Positions 1 to 5,959 of a stretch of 10,139 bases of DNA are shown here, piece by piece. Numbering within the stretch: the stretch's first letter is position 1; every line of letters begins with the position of its first letter. The notes under the pieces are model-generated. The model was not told the DNA's origin. It did no database searches and worked only from the letters and a program-made list of their open reading frames with translations. The stretch comes from Planctomycetales bacterium. Its GTDB lineage: Bacteria; Planctomycetota; Phycisphaerae; SM23-33. Both the position numbers and the translations under genes were made by a program. The DNA is taken from NCBI GenBank assembly GCA_030592655.1, contig JAUVIQ010000103.1, positions 1-10,139 on the forward strand, in the 5' to 3' direction.

Positions 1-936
1 CCGCCCGGCGAGTCGTCAATTCGCTGCTCAGGTCCGGGGGGATTCGTTCCCCAGATAGGTTTTTCCCCGAACGGCAGGTTTATTATCTCTGCCGGACATT
101 CCGGGCAGATTGCCGTCTCCGATACCACGAATGGAAAGCGGATTATCACCATCAATCGCGCCGGCGGGGTCTTCGGCGTAACATTTTCGCCCGACGGAAA
201 ACTCATCGCCTCGGCTGGGAGGGACAAGACCGTCCGCGTATGGGAGACCGCCACCGGAAAGCAGGTGCTGAGTTTCACCGGACACACCGGTCCGGTCAAC
301 GCCGTCGCCTTCAGCCCCGACGGCAGGACGCTGACGTCGGCTGGGGCGGATACGACGATCTTGCTCTGGAGCATTGATCCCTGGGTGCAATTGGCTCACC
401 AGACGCCGGCGGTGAAAATGGATACGTATAAGCCGGCGGAACTGTGGGAGCAACTGAAACTGGCAGGGGATACCACTGCCGATGCCTACAAAGTCATGTG
501 GGTTCTGGTTAACAGCGGCGACAAGGCAGTGGATTTGTTGGATAAGCGTCTAAAGCCGGAACGCATAGACCGTGAAAAGGTCAAGCGGCTGATTGATGAC
601 CTGGACGATAGCAAGTATAAGGTTCGCAAGCGTGCTTCGGAGGAACTTACCGGTTTGGGCAGGGTGATTGAGTCTGACATTCGGGAGGCATTGAAGGATC
701 CGGCCTCGCTGGAGGCGAAGGTTCGCCTGGAGAGAGTGCTCAAGGTGGTTTCATCCCCGCTGCTTAATAATACGCCCGAATCGCTCCGTAATTGCCGGAG
801 CGTGCAGGTCCTTGAATTAATCGGAACGGCCAAGGCCGGGGGTGTTTTGAAGAAACTCACCGCCGGTAACGCCAAAGCGCCGCTTACGAAAGATGCAAAA
901 TCCGCCCTCGCCAGAATCGCCTCCCGCAACCGGTAG
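1..936 (+). CDS. WD40-repeat protein with planctomycete-type C-terminal helical region (5' end missing)
   Basis: The reading frame is open from base 1, so the N-terminus lies outside the window; 311 residues are visible. An internal GTG at 265 should not be taken as the start, because clear WD40 sequence precedes it. Seen: beta-propeller blades at about residues 17-41 (FSPNGRFIISAGHSG, degenerate), 56-81 (FSPDGKLIASAGRDKTVRVW) and 94-123 (GHTGPVNAVAFSPDGRTL to LLW). These are the end of a propeller that probably acts as a protein-binding scaffold. A non-WD40 helical region follows (about 145-311) with ELWEQLK, a Trp-containing helix, IDREKVKRLIDDLDD, KVRKRASEELTGLG and LTKDAKSALARIA. I know this tail from large planctomycete WD40 proteins, often with kinase or sigma-factor-like N-terminal parts; its role is not established. 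It converges on the sigma-factor gene, whose stop is 35 bp away. Confidence 0.85.
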   Translation, partial: PPGESSIRCSGPGGFVPQIGFSPNGRFIISAGHSGQIAVSDTTNGKRIITINRAGGVFGVTFSPDGKLIASAGRDKTVRVWETATGKQVLSFTGHTGPVNAVAFSPDGRTLTSAGADTTILLWSIDPWVQLAHQTPAVKMDTYKPAELWEQLKLAGDTTADAYKVMWVLVNSGDKAVDLLDKRLKPERIDREKVKRLIDDLDDSKYKVRKRASEELTGLGRVIESDIREALKDPASLEAKVRLERVLKVVSSPLLNNTPESLRNCRSVQVLELIGTAKAGGVLKKLTAGNAKAPLTKDAKSALARIASRNR

Positions 937-938
937 GC

Positions 939-963
939 TGGGCCGGAGCGGAGCGAAGGCCCA
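939..963. terminator. Hairpin between convergent genes, possible terminator or dispersed repeat
   Basis: TGGGCC (939-944) pairs perfectly with GGCCCA (958-963) around a 13-nt loop GGAGCGGAGCGAA. It lies between the WD40 stop codon (934-936) and the sigma-factor stop codon (972-974), so it could end transcription from both sides. There is no U-tract on either strand, so an intrinsic terminator is not certain. The GGGCCGGAGCGGAGCGAAGGCCC pattern resembles short intergenic palindromes I have seen in planctomycete genomes, so it may be a dispersed repeat. Confidence 0.4.
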
Positions 964-971
964 CCTTCAAT

Positions 972-1763
972 CTAGGAGACCTGGAGTTCTTTCGGGCTTT
1001 TATCGAGGTGATTCTTGAGCCGACCAAGGATAGCAGAGTGCATCTGCGAAACGCGGGACTCCGATAACGCCAATGTCTCGCCGATCTCTTTCATCGTCAT
1101 GCCTTCGAAATAGTACAGCAGGATGATAAGTCGTTCCGCTCGGCTTAATCCTCGCGTAACCCAGTCTTTGACGTCCTTACGCTGAAACTGTCGGAACGGG
1201 TCTTCGCTGCGTTTGTCTTCCAGAATGTCAATTTCCAGGACATCCCTGTTGGAGTCCGTTTCAAACCATTTTCGAGACAGGCTTATCAGTCCGGTCGCCT
1301 GTGAGTCCCTCTGGAGTTTGCGAAATTCGGTCAGGTTCACTTTCATCTTCTTAGCGAGTTCCCGGTCGGTCGGTTTCCTTCCCAGTTCCATTTCCAGGAC
1401 GCCTGTGGCTTGGGATATCTTGTGGGAACGACTTCGGACCAGGCGAGGAACCCAGTCCATACTTCGCAATTCGTCCAGAATAGCGCCGCGAATACGCTGA
1501 GAGCAATAGGTCTCGAACTTGACGCCCCTGTCCAGATCGAACGCGTTTATCGCGTCTATAAGCCCGAATGTGCCTGACGAGATGAGGTCGTCAACCTCAA
1601 CTTCCTCAGGCAGGCGGGCCGAAAGACGCTCGGCTGTGTATCGAACGATCGGTAAATAATGCTCGATAAGCGAGTTGCGAATGTCGTCGCTGTGGGTCCT
1701 GGCGAATTTCTTCCACCACTGTTGAATTGTCTTCGCGTCGTTTGCTGCTACTGCAATGGCCAT
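972..1763 (-). CDS. fliA: RNA polymerase sigma factor, FliA/WhiG family (sigma-28 type)
   Basis: This 263-residue protein is an alternative sigma factor that directs core RNA polymerase to sigma-28-type promoters, typically flagellar/motility or developmental genes. Seen: region 2 at about residues 28-100, with the DNA-melting and -10 recognition segment ending in the FliA hallmark DELRSMDWVPRLVR (97-110); region 3 at about 112-165; and region 4 at about 206-250 (LSRAERLIILLYYFEGMTM, ending in the helix-turn-helix LSESRVSQMHSAIL). There is no region 1.1, as expected for the family, and length is normal. The start ATG (1761-1763) is set by a strong Shine-Dalgarno AAAGGAG at 1770-1776, 6 nt upstream. 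A MerR-type regulator gene lies upstream on the same strand across 253 bp that contain a separate promoter. No flagellar or anti-sigma (FlgM-like) gene is nearby, so the regulon cannot be inferred; fliA versus whiG is a naming choice. Confidence 0.93.
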   Translation of the reverse strand: MAIAVAANDAKTIQQWWKKFARTHSDDIRNSLIEHYLPIVRYTAERLSARLPEEVEVDDLISSGTFGLIDAINAFDLDRGVKFETYCSQRIRGAILDELRSMDWVPRLVRSRSHKISQATGVLEMELGRKPTDRELAKKMKVNLTEFRKLQRDSQATGLISLSRKWFETDSNRDVLEIDILEDKRSEDPFRQFQRKDVKDWVTRGLSRAERLIILLYYFEGMTMKEIGETLALSESRVSQMHSAILGRLKNHLDKSPKELQVS

Positions 1764-1845
1764 TACACACTCCTTTGCCTTTGACCTTTATTCGGGCGTA
1801 GGTTAATTTTCCAAATCGACCAGATTGCCCAGTATCTTTATGACG

Positions 1846-1874
1846 CCTATATTGCCCAGATTACCTATATTACC
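1846..1874. repeat. Degenerate 9-bp tandem repeat in the sigma-factor promoter region
   Basis: Plus strand: CCTATATTG, CCCAGATTA and CCTATATTA in direct succession, then CC. A related unit pair, CCAGATTG/CCCAGTAT, sits just to the left at 1820-1835. The repeat overlaps the proposed -10 box and spacer, so copy-number change would alter the promoter. It could equally be a multi-site operator or neutral microsatellite-like sequence. Confidence 0.6.
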
Positions 1875-1885
1875 TTGGTTGTCAA
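1858..1885 (-). promoter_or_regulatory. Candidate sigma-70 promoter of the FliA/WhiG sigma-factor gene
   Basis: Read on the minus strand, a perfect -35 TTGACA (1880-1885) is followed after 16 nt by TAATCT (1858-1863), which matches three of six -10 consensus positions. This would give a leader of roughly 85-90 nt before the ATG at 1763. The spacer and -10 box are built from a 9-bp degenerate repeat listed separately. The -10 assignment is less sure than the -35. Confidence 0.5.
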
Positions 1886-2016
1886 GTTTAATTCTCGATA
1901 AAAACGCAAAAAAGTTCAGTATTTTCTTCTGTGTTTTTTTTATATCCTTTGTACCAATGGGGTTACAGTGACTTTTTTACACAGTCCGAACCCGTAAATT
2001 TTGTTGTTATAGACCA

Positions 2017-2337
2017 TTAGCCGTTCATTTCTGCAAAATGCCCGCGAATTTCCCGCATTGTCTTTCTCTGTCGTTTGAGTTCTTCGATTACGTCTAGGCG
2101 GGAGAAGACTGATTCGTCATAAAGTCGATGCCCGCCGGCGGACCGTCGCGTCTCGGTAATCAGACCCATGATGGTGTAGTTATGGACGGTCTGGCGTGAT
2201 AGCCCTGTATATTCGACAACTTCGCCGATCCGGTATAGTTTTTGGGGGATAGGCTTGCGTCGCGGGGGAGAGGTGGGCCAAGTCGAATTATCCGAACTGT
2301 CGGACGCTCGTTTTGGAAAAACTTTACCAGCGACCAT
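2017..2337 (-). CDS. Small MerR-type helix-turn-helix transcriptional regulator
   Basis: This 106-residue protein consists of a MerR-type winged helix-turn-helix with almost no effector domain. Seen: an unstructured Ser/Pro/Lys-rich leader (1-31); the recognition HTH YRIGEVVEYTGLSRQTVHNY (35-54); a GLI turn; the wing RRSAGGHRLYDE (64-75); and a helix DVIEELKRQRKTMREIRGHF (82-101). The family's usual dimerisation coiled coil and C-terminal ligand domain are absent, so it resembles stand-alone MerR/BldC-like DNA-binding proteins and probably responds to abundance rather than a bound ligand. The ATG at 2335-2337 is supported by AAGGAG 8 nt upstream. Its promoter carries a perfect palindrome overlapping the -10, which suggests autorepression. 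It is followed on the same strand by the sigma-factor gene, so control of that sigma factor is possible, but no matching full palindrome is present there. Confidence 0.88.
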   Translation of the reverse strand: MVAGKVFPKRASDSSDNSTWPTSPPRRKPIPQKLYRIGEVVEYTGLSRQTVHNYTIMGLITETRRSAGGHRLYDESVFSRLDVIEELKRQRKTMREIRGHFAEMNG

Positions 2338-2349
2338 GTCGTAAACTCC

Positions 2350-2375
2350 TTTTTACATTTTTCAAAATGTAAAAA
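2350..2375. promoter_or_regulatory. Perfect 12+12 bp palindrome: candidate operator of the MerR-type regulator
   Basis: TTTTTACATTTT (2350-2361) and AAAATGTAAAAA (2364-2375) are exact reverse complements separated by only TC. The site overlaps four bases of the proposed -10 box (2372-2377), covers the expected transcription start and reaches the Shine-Dalgarno. Binding there would block initiation, which points to autorepression by the encoded MerR-type protein. In RNA it would also form an AU hairpin next to the ribosome-binding site. A lone half-site TTTTTACA occurs at 1974-1981, downstream of the regulator gene. Confidence 0.65.
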
Positions 2376-2400
2376 TAGATTCTCGCGGGGAGTATGTCAA
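2372..2400 (-). promoter_or_regulatory. Candidate sigma-70 promoter of the MerR-type regulator
   Basis: On the minus strand, a perfect -35 TTGACA (2395-2400) is followed by a 17-nt spacer and TATTTT (2372-2377, four of six -10 consensus matches). The predicted start near 2364-2366 leaves a short leader of about 28 nt before the ATG. This is the best promoter in the window. Confidence 0.68.
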
Positions 2401-2447
2401 CAGAATTATCTGAAAAAAGTGAAAATTTTTTTGCTGCCGTAACGTCG

Positions 2448-2520
2448 CGATTATTGCGAAGCGCCAAGCCTCCCAGGGGGCAGGCGTGCGGCTGACCGGC
2501 TTGCCGCTTCGCAATAATCG
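2448..2520. repeat. Long-stem inverted repeat (16 bp perfect, extending to 22 of 23 pairs)
   Basis: CGATTATTGCGAAGCG (2448-2463) is the exact reverse complement of 2505-2520. After one C:C mismatch (2464/2504), CAAGCC (2465-2470) pairs with GGCTTG (2498-2503), leaving a 27-nt GC-rich loop. A stem this long in an intergenic gap looks like a miniature palindromic element (REP- or MITE-like) or a structured RNA. It is not a standard terminator: the T-run is on the wrong side for minus-strand reading and the plus strand is followed by A residues. No obvious target-site duplication was seen. Confidence 0.75.
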
Positions 2521-2636
2521 TAAAAAAACCGACGCGAAGAAGCAGTGGTTCTGTTTCCACTAACCGCTTATTATATCGAAACATACAAACTTTTTGTCAC
2601 GAACATCGGTCCGTTTGAGTTAAGTTCGTAATTTTC

Positions 2637-2720
2637 CCAGGCCTTCGGAGGCCTGGACTGTGTTTGAGAATGGGAGAATCAGAAATACGCCGGCCAAGCC
2701 CAGCCACTACGCCGGCTGGG
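2637..2720 (+). other. Two consecutive hairpins in the presumed leader of the exported-protein gene
   Basis: CCAGGCCT/AGGCCTGG (2637-2644 / 2649-2656) form an 8-bp stem with a TCGG loop. CCCAGCC/GGCTGGG (2699-2705 / 2714-2720) form a 7-bp stem with an 8-nt loop. Both precede the proposed ATG at 2760 and would be in its 5' leader if transcription starts upstream of 2637. They could be regulatory leader structures or remnants of palindromic repeats. They do not match a riboswitch consensus that I can recognise with confidence. Confidence 0.4.
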
Positions 2721-2759
2721 TGTAAGGACGGAAAAGTAAGAGAAAGGAAAAATCGTAAC

Positions 2760-5700
2760 ATGAGAAACCCAGGATTGATCAAGATTGTTTTATCGGTTTT
2801 GTTTATTTCGAGCGTTTCGCTCTATGCAGCGCCGGTAATAAAAGACTTCTCATCAAAAGGCGGGCGTACGACCAACAAGACCGTCCCGAAGGACATAATG
2901 TACCTTGCCAGACCCGGCGACAAGATTACCTTCACCGTCAAGGCAGACGGCGCGGACAAGTACGTCTGGCAGGTCAACAAGGTTTCCGACAAGCAGGCCA
3001 AGGGTAACTCATTCGTCTGGACCGTCCCATCCGAAAAGGGGATATGGGAAATCAACCTCAATGCCGTTGGCGGTAAGGAAGAAACACACCGGGAATGGGT
3101 CGTCTCGACACTCTCAAAGCAGGAAGCCCCGGACATTTTCGATTATTTCTCGGATGGTAAATACTACGGCAGGAGCGCCACCGACCCGTGGGGCAGAAAG
3201 TTGCCCGAATGGGGCGAAACCAACAGCGGCGATTACATCCAGAAAACCCCCAAGGACATCTACGATGCCAAGGACGGTTTCCTTCAGAAGAAACCCAAGG
3301 TAAAAGGTTCGCTCTTTTTGCCGTCATCGACTGTCTATGGTACGTGGAGGATAAAGTACAAAGGTTCGCTGGGTTATTATTTTACCGGGACGAAGGATCG
3401 TTCCGGCCGAATCCAGAGCCGACCGGGGACATACACCTACTCCCACGCCGGGACAGGCTTTTATGGTGGGCACTTCTGGTTTAAAGGCAGAACCTCGCCG
3501 GGCCTGTTCAAAGGAGGGTTCCAGAAGAACATAAAGTACACGGCTTACGGGTATCCTCGACGTCAGTCCTTCGCATGGCGGAGAGGTATCGCCGAATACG
3601 GCTCTTACCTTAGTCATGTCCCCGGATGGGTTGACGCGAAGATAATCCACGCGCCGGACGGGGCATTTTATATATGGGTCAATGGTCGGCTCATGCCCGG
3701 CACGTTCAACTTCGATAATCTCGTCAAAGTCAGCGAATTCATCCGCTTTGCCAGCCTGACCGTCGATAACGTCGAGGTGTACAAGGACCGTTATATTTTC
3801 CCTCCGAAAAGTGCAGCCTTCGAGGATTATCAGTCCGTCAAAGTCAAAAAGCGCGAGGTTATCAGGAAGGGCATCGTAATCAACGGACGCGGCGTGAGAT
3901 TGTCCGAGGTGGTGGCGATGGTGGGCGATAAGTCGCTGTTCAGTTACGACCAGACTAAAAAGACCGCCGTCTGCCGGACGGACCTCGTCCTGAACGGAGC
4001 GGCGGAACTCATTCTGAAAGGCGAGACGCTGAAGATGCATAGTGAGACGCCGGGCCGGCGACATATTCGTATTTTTGAGGCAGCGACGCTGAAACTGGAA
4101 AATTCCACAATCACTTCGACCAACGGGAACCATTACCAGTGGCGTTTCACCAGTCCGTACAACACTGAATACGTCCCTGCCGGCGGGGCCGGCGCAGGTT
4201 ACTTCGACTCACGAGCGATCCTCATCGCCCGAAACTCGACTATCGACAACTGCGGCTTCCTATACCTCCAATCGCCGCGTGGCCTGGTGCTGGAAAACAC
4301 CAAACTGACCAACCTGGTGGAGATCAAGAGCGGGCCAAGCGTTGCGTCCAATCCAAGGTTCCATCCGGTCAGCGCGGCATTCCGGTTCAGGGAAACCATG
4401 CCGACCGTTCCGTATCGCGGCTTCCGCAATTTGGTATTTACAGGTAAAAAAGGAGGCGAAGCGGCGAGCGTGGTCTTTGACGGTGGAGACACCTTCGGAA
4501 AACTCAACGTCTATGACTCGGTCTTCGAAAACGTTACCGTCAAGGCTCTCAGCCATTCAAAGACAATCGGAACGGGACGCAAGGATGACTGGCAAAGCAA
4601 GACTGGCCAGACCTGTTGGGCCATTTCAGAGACCAGCCGGACACTCAACCTTATTAACTGTAAATTCGAGAAGTTAGACCCGGCCAACAAGTTCTGCTGG
4701 ATTCAGCCCAAGTATTACCTGGACCTGAAAGTTGTGGACAAGAACGGGAAACCGGTCTCCGGGGCAAAAGTAACCATCACAAACGAGATAGATGATGAAA
4801 ACCACCCGTCGGAAAACCTCAAGGAAGAGCCTGTCTGGACCTGCACCTACGGCGAAGGCTATGGCTATCATCTTGTGCCGTATCAAAAGTGGGCGGATGT
4901 CAATGATATGCGCTCTACCATAACCGGAAGTAACGGACATACGCCATTGCCGAACGATAAGGATAAATCCCTTGTGCTGACCGATTACACGAAAATGAAC
5001 GAGAAGAATTTCGACGGAATAAATATAGTTTGGAGCACTTCCAATAACCGGCTATACCTGCGGATGGACGTATATGACGATGAAAAGGGTCATATTCTCG
5101 CCCACGCCCGGCGGTTCTCCGGTGATGCATGGAAGCAAGGGCAGACGCACCACGCAAAACTGACTTATGACAAGAAGGAAGGGGTTGTTCACCTCGTGAT
5201 TACTCAGGGATCAAAGACGGTCTGGGATACGGGGAAATTACCCCTGTTTACACCGGACAGGAGCAGGATCATAAAGACGCGATTGGATTTCAATTCCATA
5301 GAACTGGGCATAGGCCGGTCCGGACTTCCCCGGCCTGGGGAGGGCAGTTTCGTGAAATGGGACCCGAAGGGGTATATCTCCCTGTATCATTCGGGCGTAA
5401 GCAGTGGGGGGAAACTGGCTACTCGCATCGACAATATGAGATTGAATGTCGAAGGTTTGGGAGTCATAGAAAACAACGACTATTCTCGACGTCCCTCCTT
5501 AACGTTCATACCGGGAAAGGTCTATTACCACAGCGGAAAACTGCCCAAGGCGAACGTGAGTTATCCGTTGACCAAAGGAACCGGGGGTAATTCTCTTTCC
5601 TGGGAGTTTGATATTGCCCTGGACAGAATCAAGGCCAGGTGCTGTGCTCGTTCGGCGGTATGGTTGCGGAAGCGGACCGACCAGAGCCATCGAGAATACA

Positions 5701-5858
5701 CTTATCGCATTACAGTTGAGGCCGGCGGTGAGAAGAAGGTTATTACCGGCGTCAACCCAGGCCCGAAATGGCACCGCCCCGACCCGAATCAACCGACCTA
5801 CACAATCACGGCTGTTCTCGACGGAAAAACCGTAACCGAGGACCAACTCAAAAAATAA
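2760..5858 (+). CDS. Large secreted multidomain protein (LamG-like and right-handed beta-helix), function unknown
   Basis: 1032 residues from the ATG at 2760. The frame is open back to a TTG at 2664, but only the 2760 start puts a proper signal peptide first (MRNPGLIKIVLSVLFISSVSLYAAP, cleavage probably near residue 23-24). An AAAGGA lies 11 nt upstream, a rather long spacing. Inferred architecture: Ig/PKD-like sandwich about 50-118 (TFTVKADGADKYVWQV); LamG/concanavalin-like jelly roll about 125-345 (DAKIIHAPDGAFYIWVNGR, LTVDNVEVY); right-handed parallel beta-helix about 400-645 with irregular strand-turn repeats (ATLKLENSTITSTNG, GLVLENTKLTN, TLNLINCKFEKL); carboxypeptidase-regulatory-like sandwich about 651-740 (LDLKVVDKNGKPVSGAKVTI, NGHTPLP); second LamG-like domain about 757-896 (ATRIDNMRL); and a beta-rich tail. 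There is no dockerin, PEP-CTERM, LPXTG or transmembrane anchor. Such mosaics are typical of extracellular polysaccharide-binding or -degrading proteins, but no catalytic motif is certain. Domain limits are by eye. Confidence 0.85.
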   Translation: MRNPGLIKIVLSVLFISSVSLYAAPVIKDFSSKGGRTTNKTVPKDIMYLARPGDKITFTVKADGADKYVWQVNKVSDKQAKGNSFVWTVPSEKGIWEINLNAVGGKEETHREWVVSTLSKQEAPDIFDYFSDGKYYGRSATDPWGRKLPEWGETNSGDYIQKTPKDIYDAKDGFLQKKPKVKGSLFLPSSTVYGTWRIKYKGSLGYYFTGTKDRSGRIQSRPGTYTYSHAGTGFYGGHFWFKGRTSPGLFKGGFQKNIKYTAYGYPRRQSFAWRRGIAEYGSYLSHVPGWVDAKIIHAPDGAFYIWVNGRLMPGTFNFDNLVKVSEFIRFASLTVDNVEVYKDRYIFPPKSAAFEDYQSVKVKKREVIRKGIVINGRGVRLSEVVAMVGDKSLFSYDQTKKTAVCRTDLVLNGAAELILKGETLKMHSETPGRRHIRIFEAATLKLENSTITSTNGNHYQWRFTSPYNTEYVPAGGAGAGYFDSRAILIARNSTIDNCGFLYLQSPRGLVLENTKLTNLVEIKSGPSVASNPRFHPVSAAFRFRETMPTVPYRGFRNLVFTGKKGGEAASVVFDGGDTFGKLNVYDSVFENVTVKALSHSKTIGTGRKDDWQSKTGQTCWAISETSRTLNLINCKFEKLDPANKFCWIQPKYYLDLKVVDKNGKPVSGAKVTITNEIDDENHPSENLKEEPVWTCTYGEGYGYHLVPYQKWADVNDMRSTITGSNGHTPLPNDKDKSLVLTDYTKMNEKNFDGINIVWSTSNNRLYLRMDVYDDEKGHILAHARRFSGDAWKQGQTHHAKLTYDKKEGVVHLVITQGSKTVWDTGKLPLFTPDRSRIIKTRLDFNSIELGIGRSGLPRPGEGSFVKWDPKGYISLYHSGVSSGGKLATRIDNMRLNVEGLGVIENNDYSRRPSLTFIPGKVYYHSGKLPKANVSYPLTKGTGGNSLSWEFDIALDRIKARCCARSAVWLRKRTDQSHREYTYRITVEAGGEKKVITGVNPGPKWHRPDPNQPTYTITAVLDGKTVTEDQLKK

Positions 5859-5889
5859 AACCAAGCCCATCCGCTTCGCCGGCTTGGTT
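5859..5889 (+). terminator. Hairpin after the exported-protein gene, probable terminator
   Basis: AACCAAGCC (5859-5867) pairs perfectly with GGCTTGGTT (5881-5889) around a 13-nt loop. It begins directly after the TAA stop codon. The following bases (GCAAATCTTG) contain only a weak T-run, so termination may be inefficient or factor-dependent. The words CCAAGCC, CCGCTTCGC and CCGGCTTG are shared with the 2448-2520 inverted repeat, so the two may be related. Confidence 0.5.
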
Positions 5890-5896
5890 GCAAATC

Positions 5897-5926
5897 TTGA
5901 CGTAATCGCCCCTGTGCCGTTAGCAT
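5897..5926 (+). promoter_or_regulatory. Candidate sigma-70 promoter of the aroA-aroC operon
   Basis: TTGACG (5897-5902, five of six -35 matches) is followed after 18 nt by TAGCAT (5921-5926, four of six -10 matches), just downstream of the terminator-like hairpin. Transcription would start about 25-30 nt before the aroA ATG. Plausible by position and sequence only. Confidence 0.42.
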
Positions 5927-5959
5927 AGAGTCCGGCAATTTCTGGTCAGGATAACCCGG

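Larger units (their letters stand above)
2338..2759. other. 422-bp divergent intergenic region
   Basis: This gap separates the minus-strand regulator from the plus-strand exported protein. It contains the regulator's promoter and palindrome (2350-2400), an AT-rich stretch (2401-2440), a long inverted repeat (2448-2520) and two GC-rich hairpins (2637-2656 and 2699-2720) that would lie in the leader of the exported protein's mRNA. I could not find a convincing plus-strand promoter; TTGTCA at 2594-2599 has no good -10 partner. I found no coding frame with a supported start here. Confidence 0.6.

Noticed and set aside
2324..2584. 86-codon minus-strand frame spanning the promoter and long inverted repeat
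   Set aside because: It overlaps the MerR start in another frame, runs through the palindromic operator and repeat, and has no supported ribosome-binding site.
2664..2759. Upstream TTG start adding 32 residues to the exported protein
   Set aside because: The extension is basic and hairpin-derived, and it would bury the signal peptide; the ATG at 2760 gives a proper export signal.
2600..2760. Possible cobalamin or cyclic-di-GMP riboswitch before the exported-protein gene
   Set aside because: Some words look similar (AGCCACT, GGGTGTAAGG), but the order of conserved boxes and the pairing do not fit either consensus by eye.
3324..4133. 269-codon open frame on the minus strand
   Set aside because: It is antisense to the exported mosaic protein, whose frame has a signal peptide and beta-strand repeats throughout.
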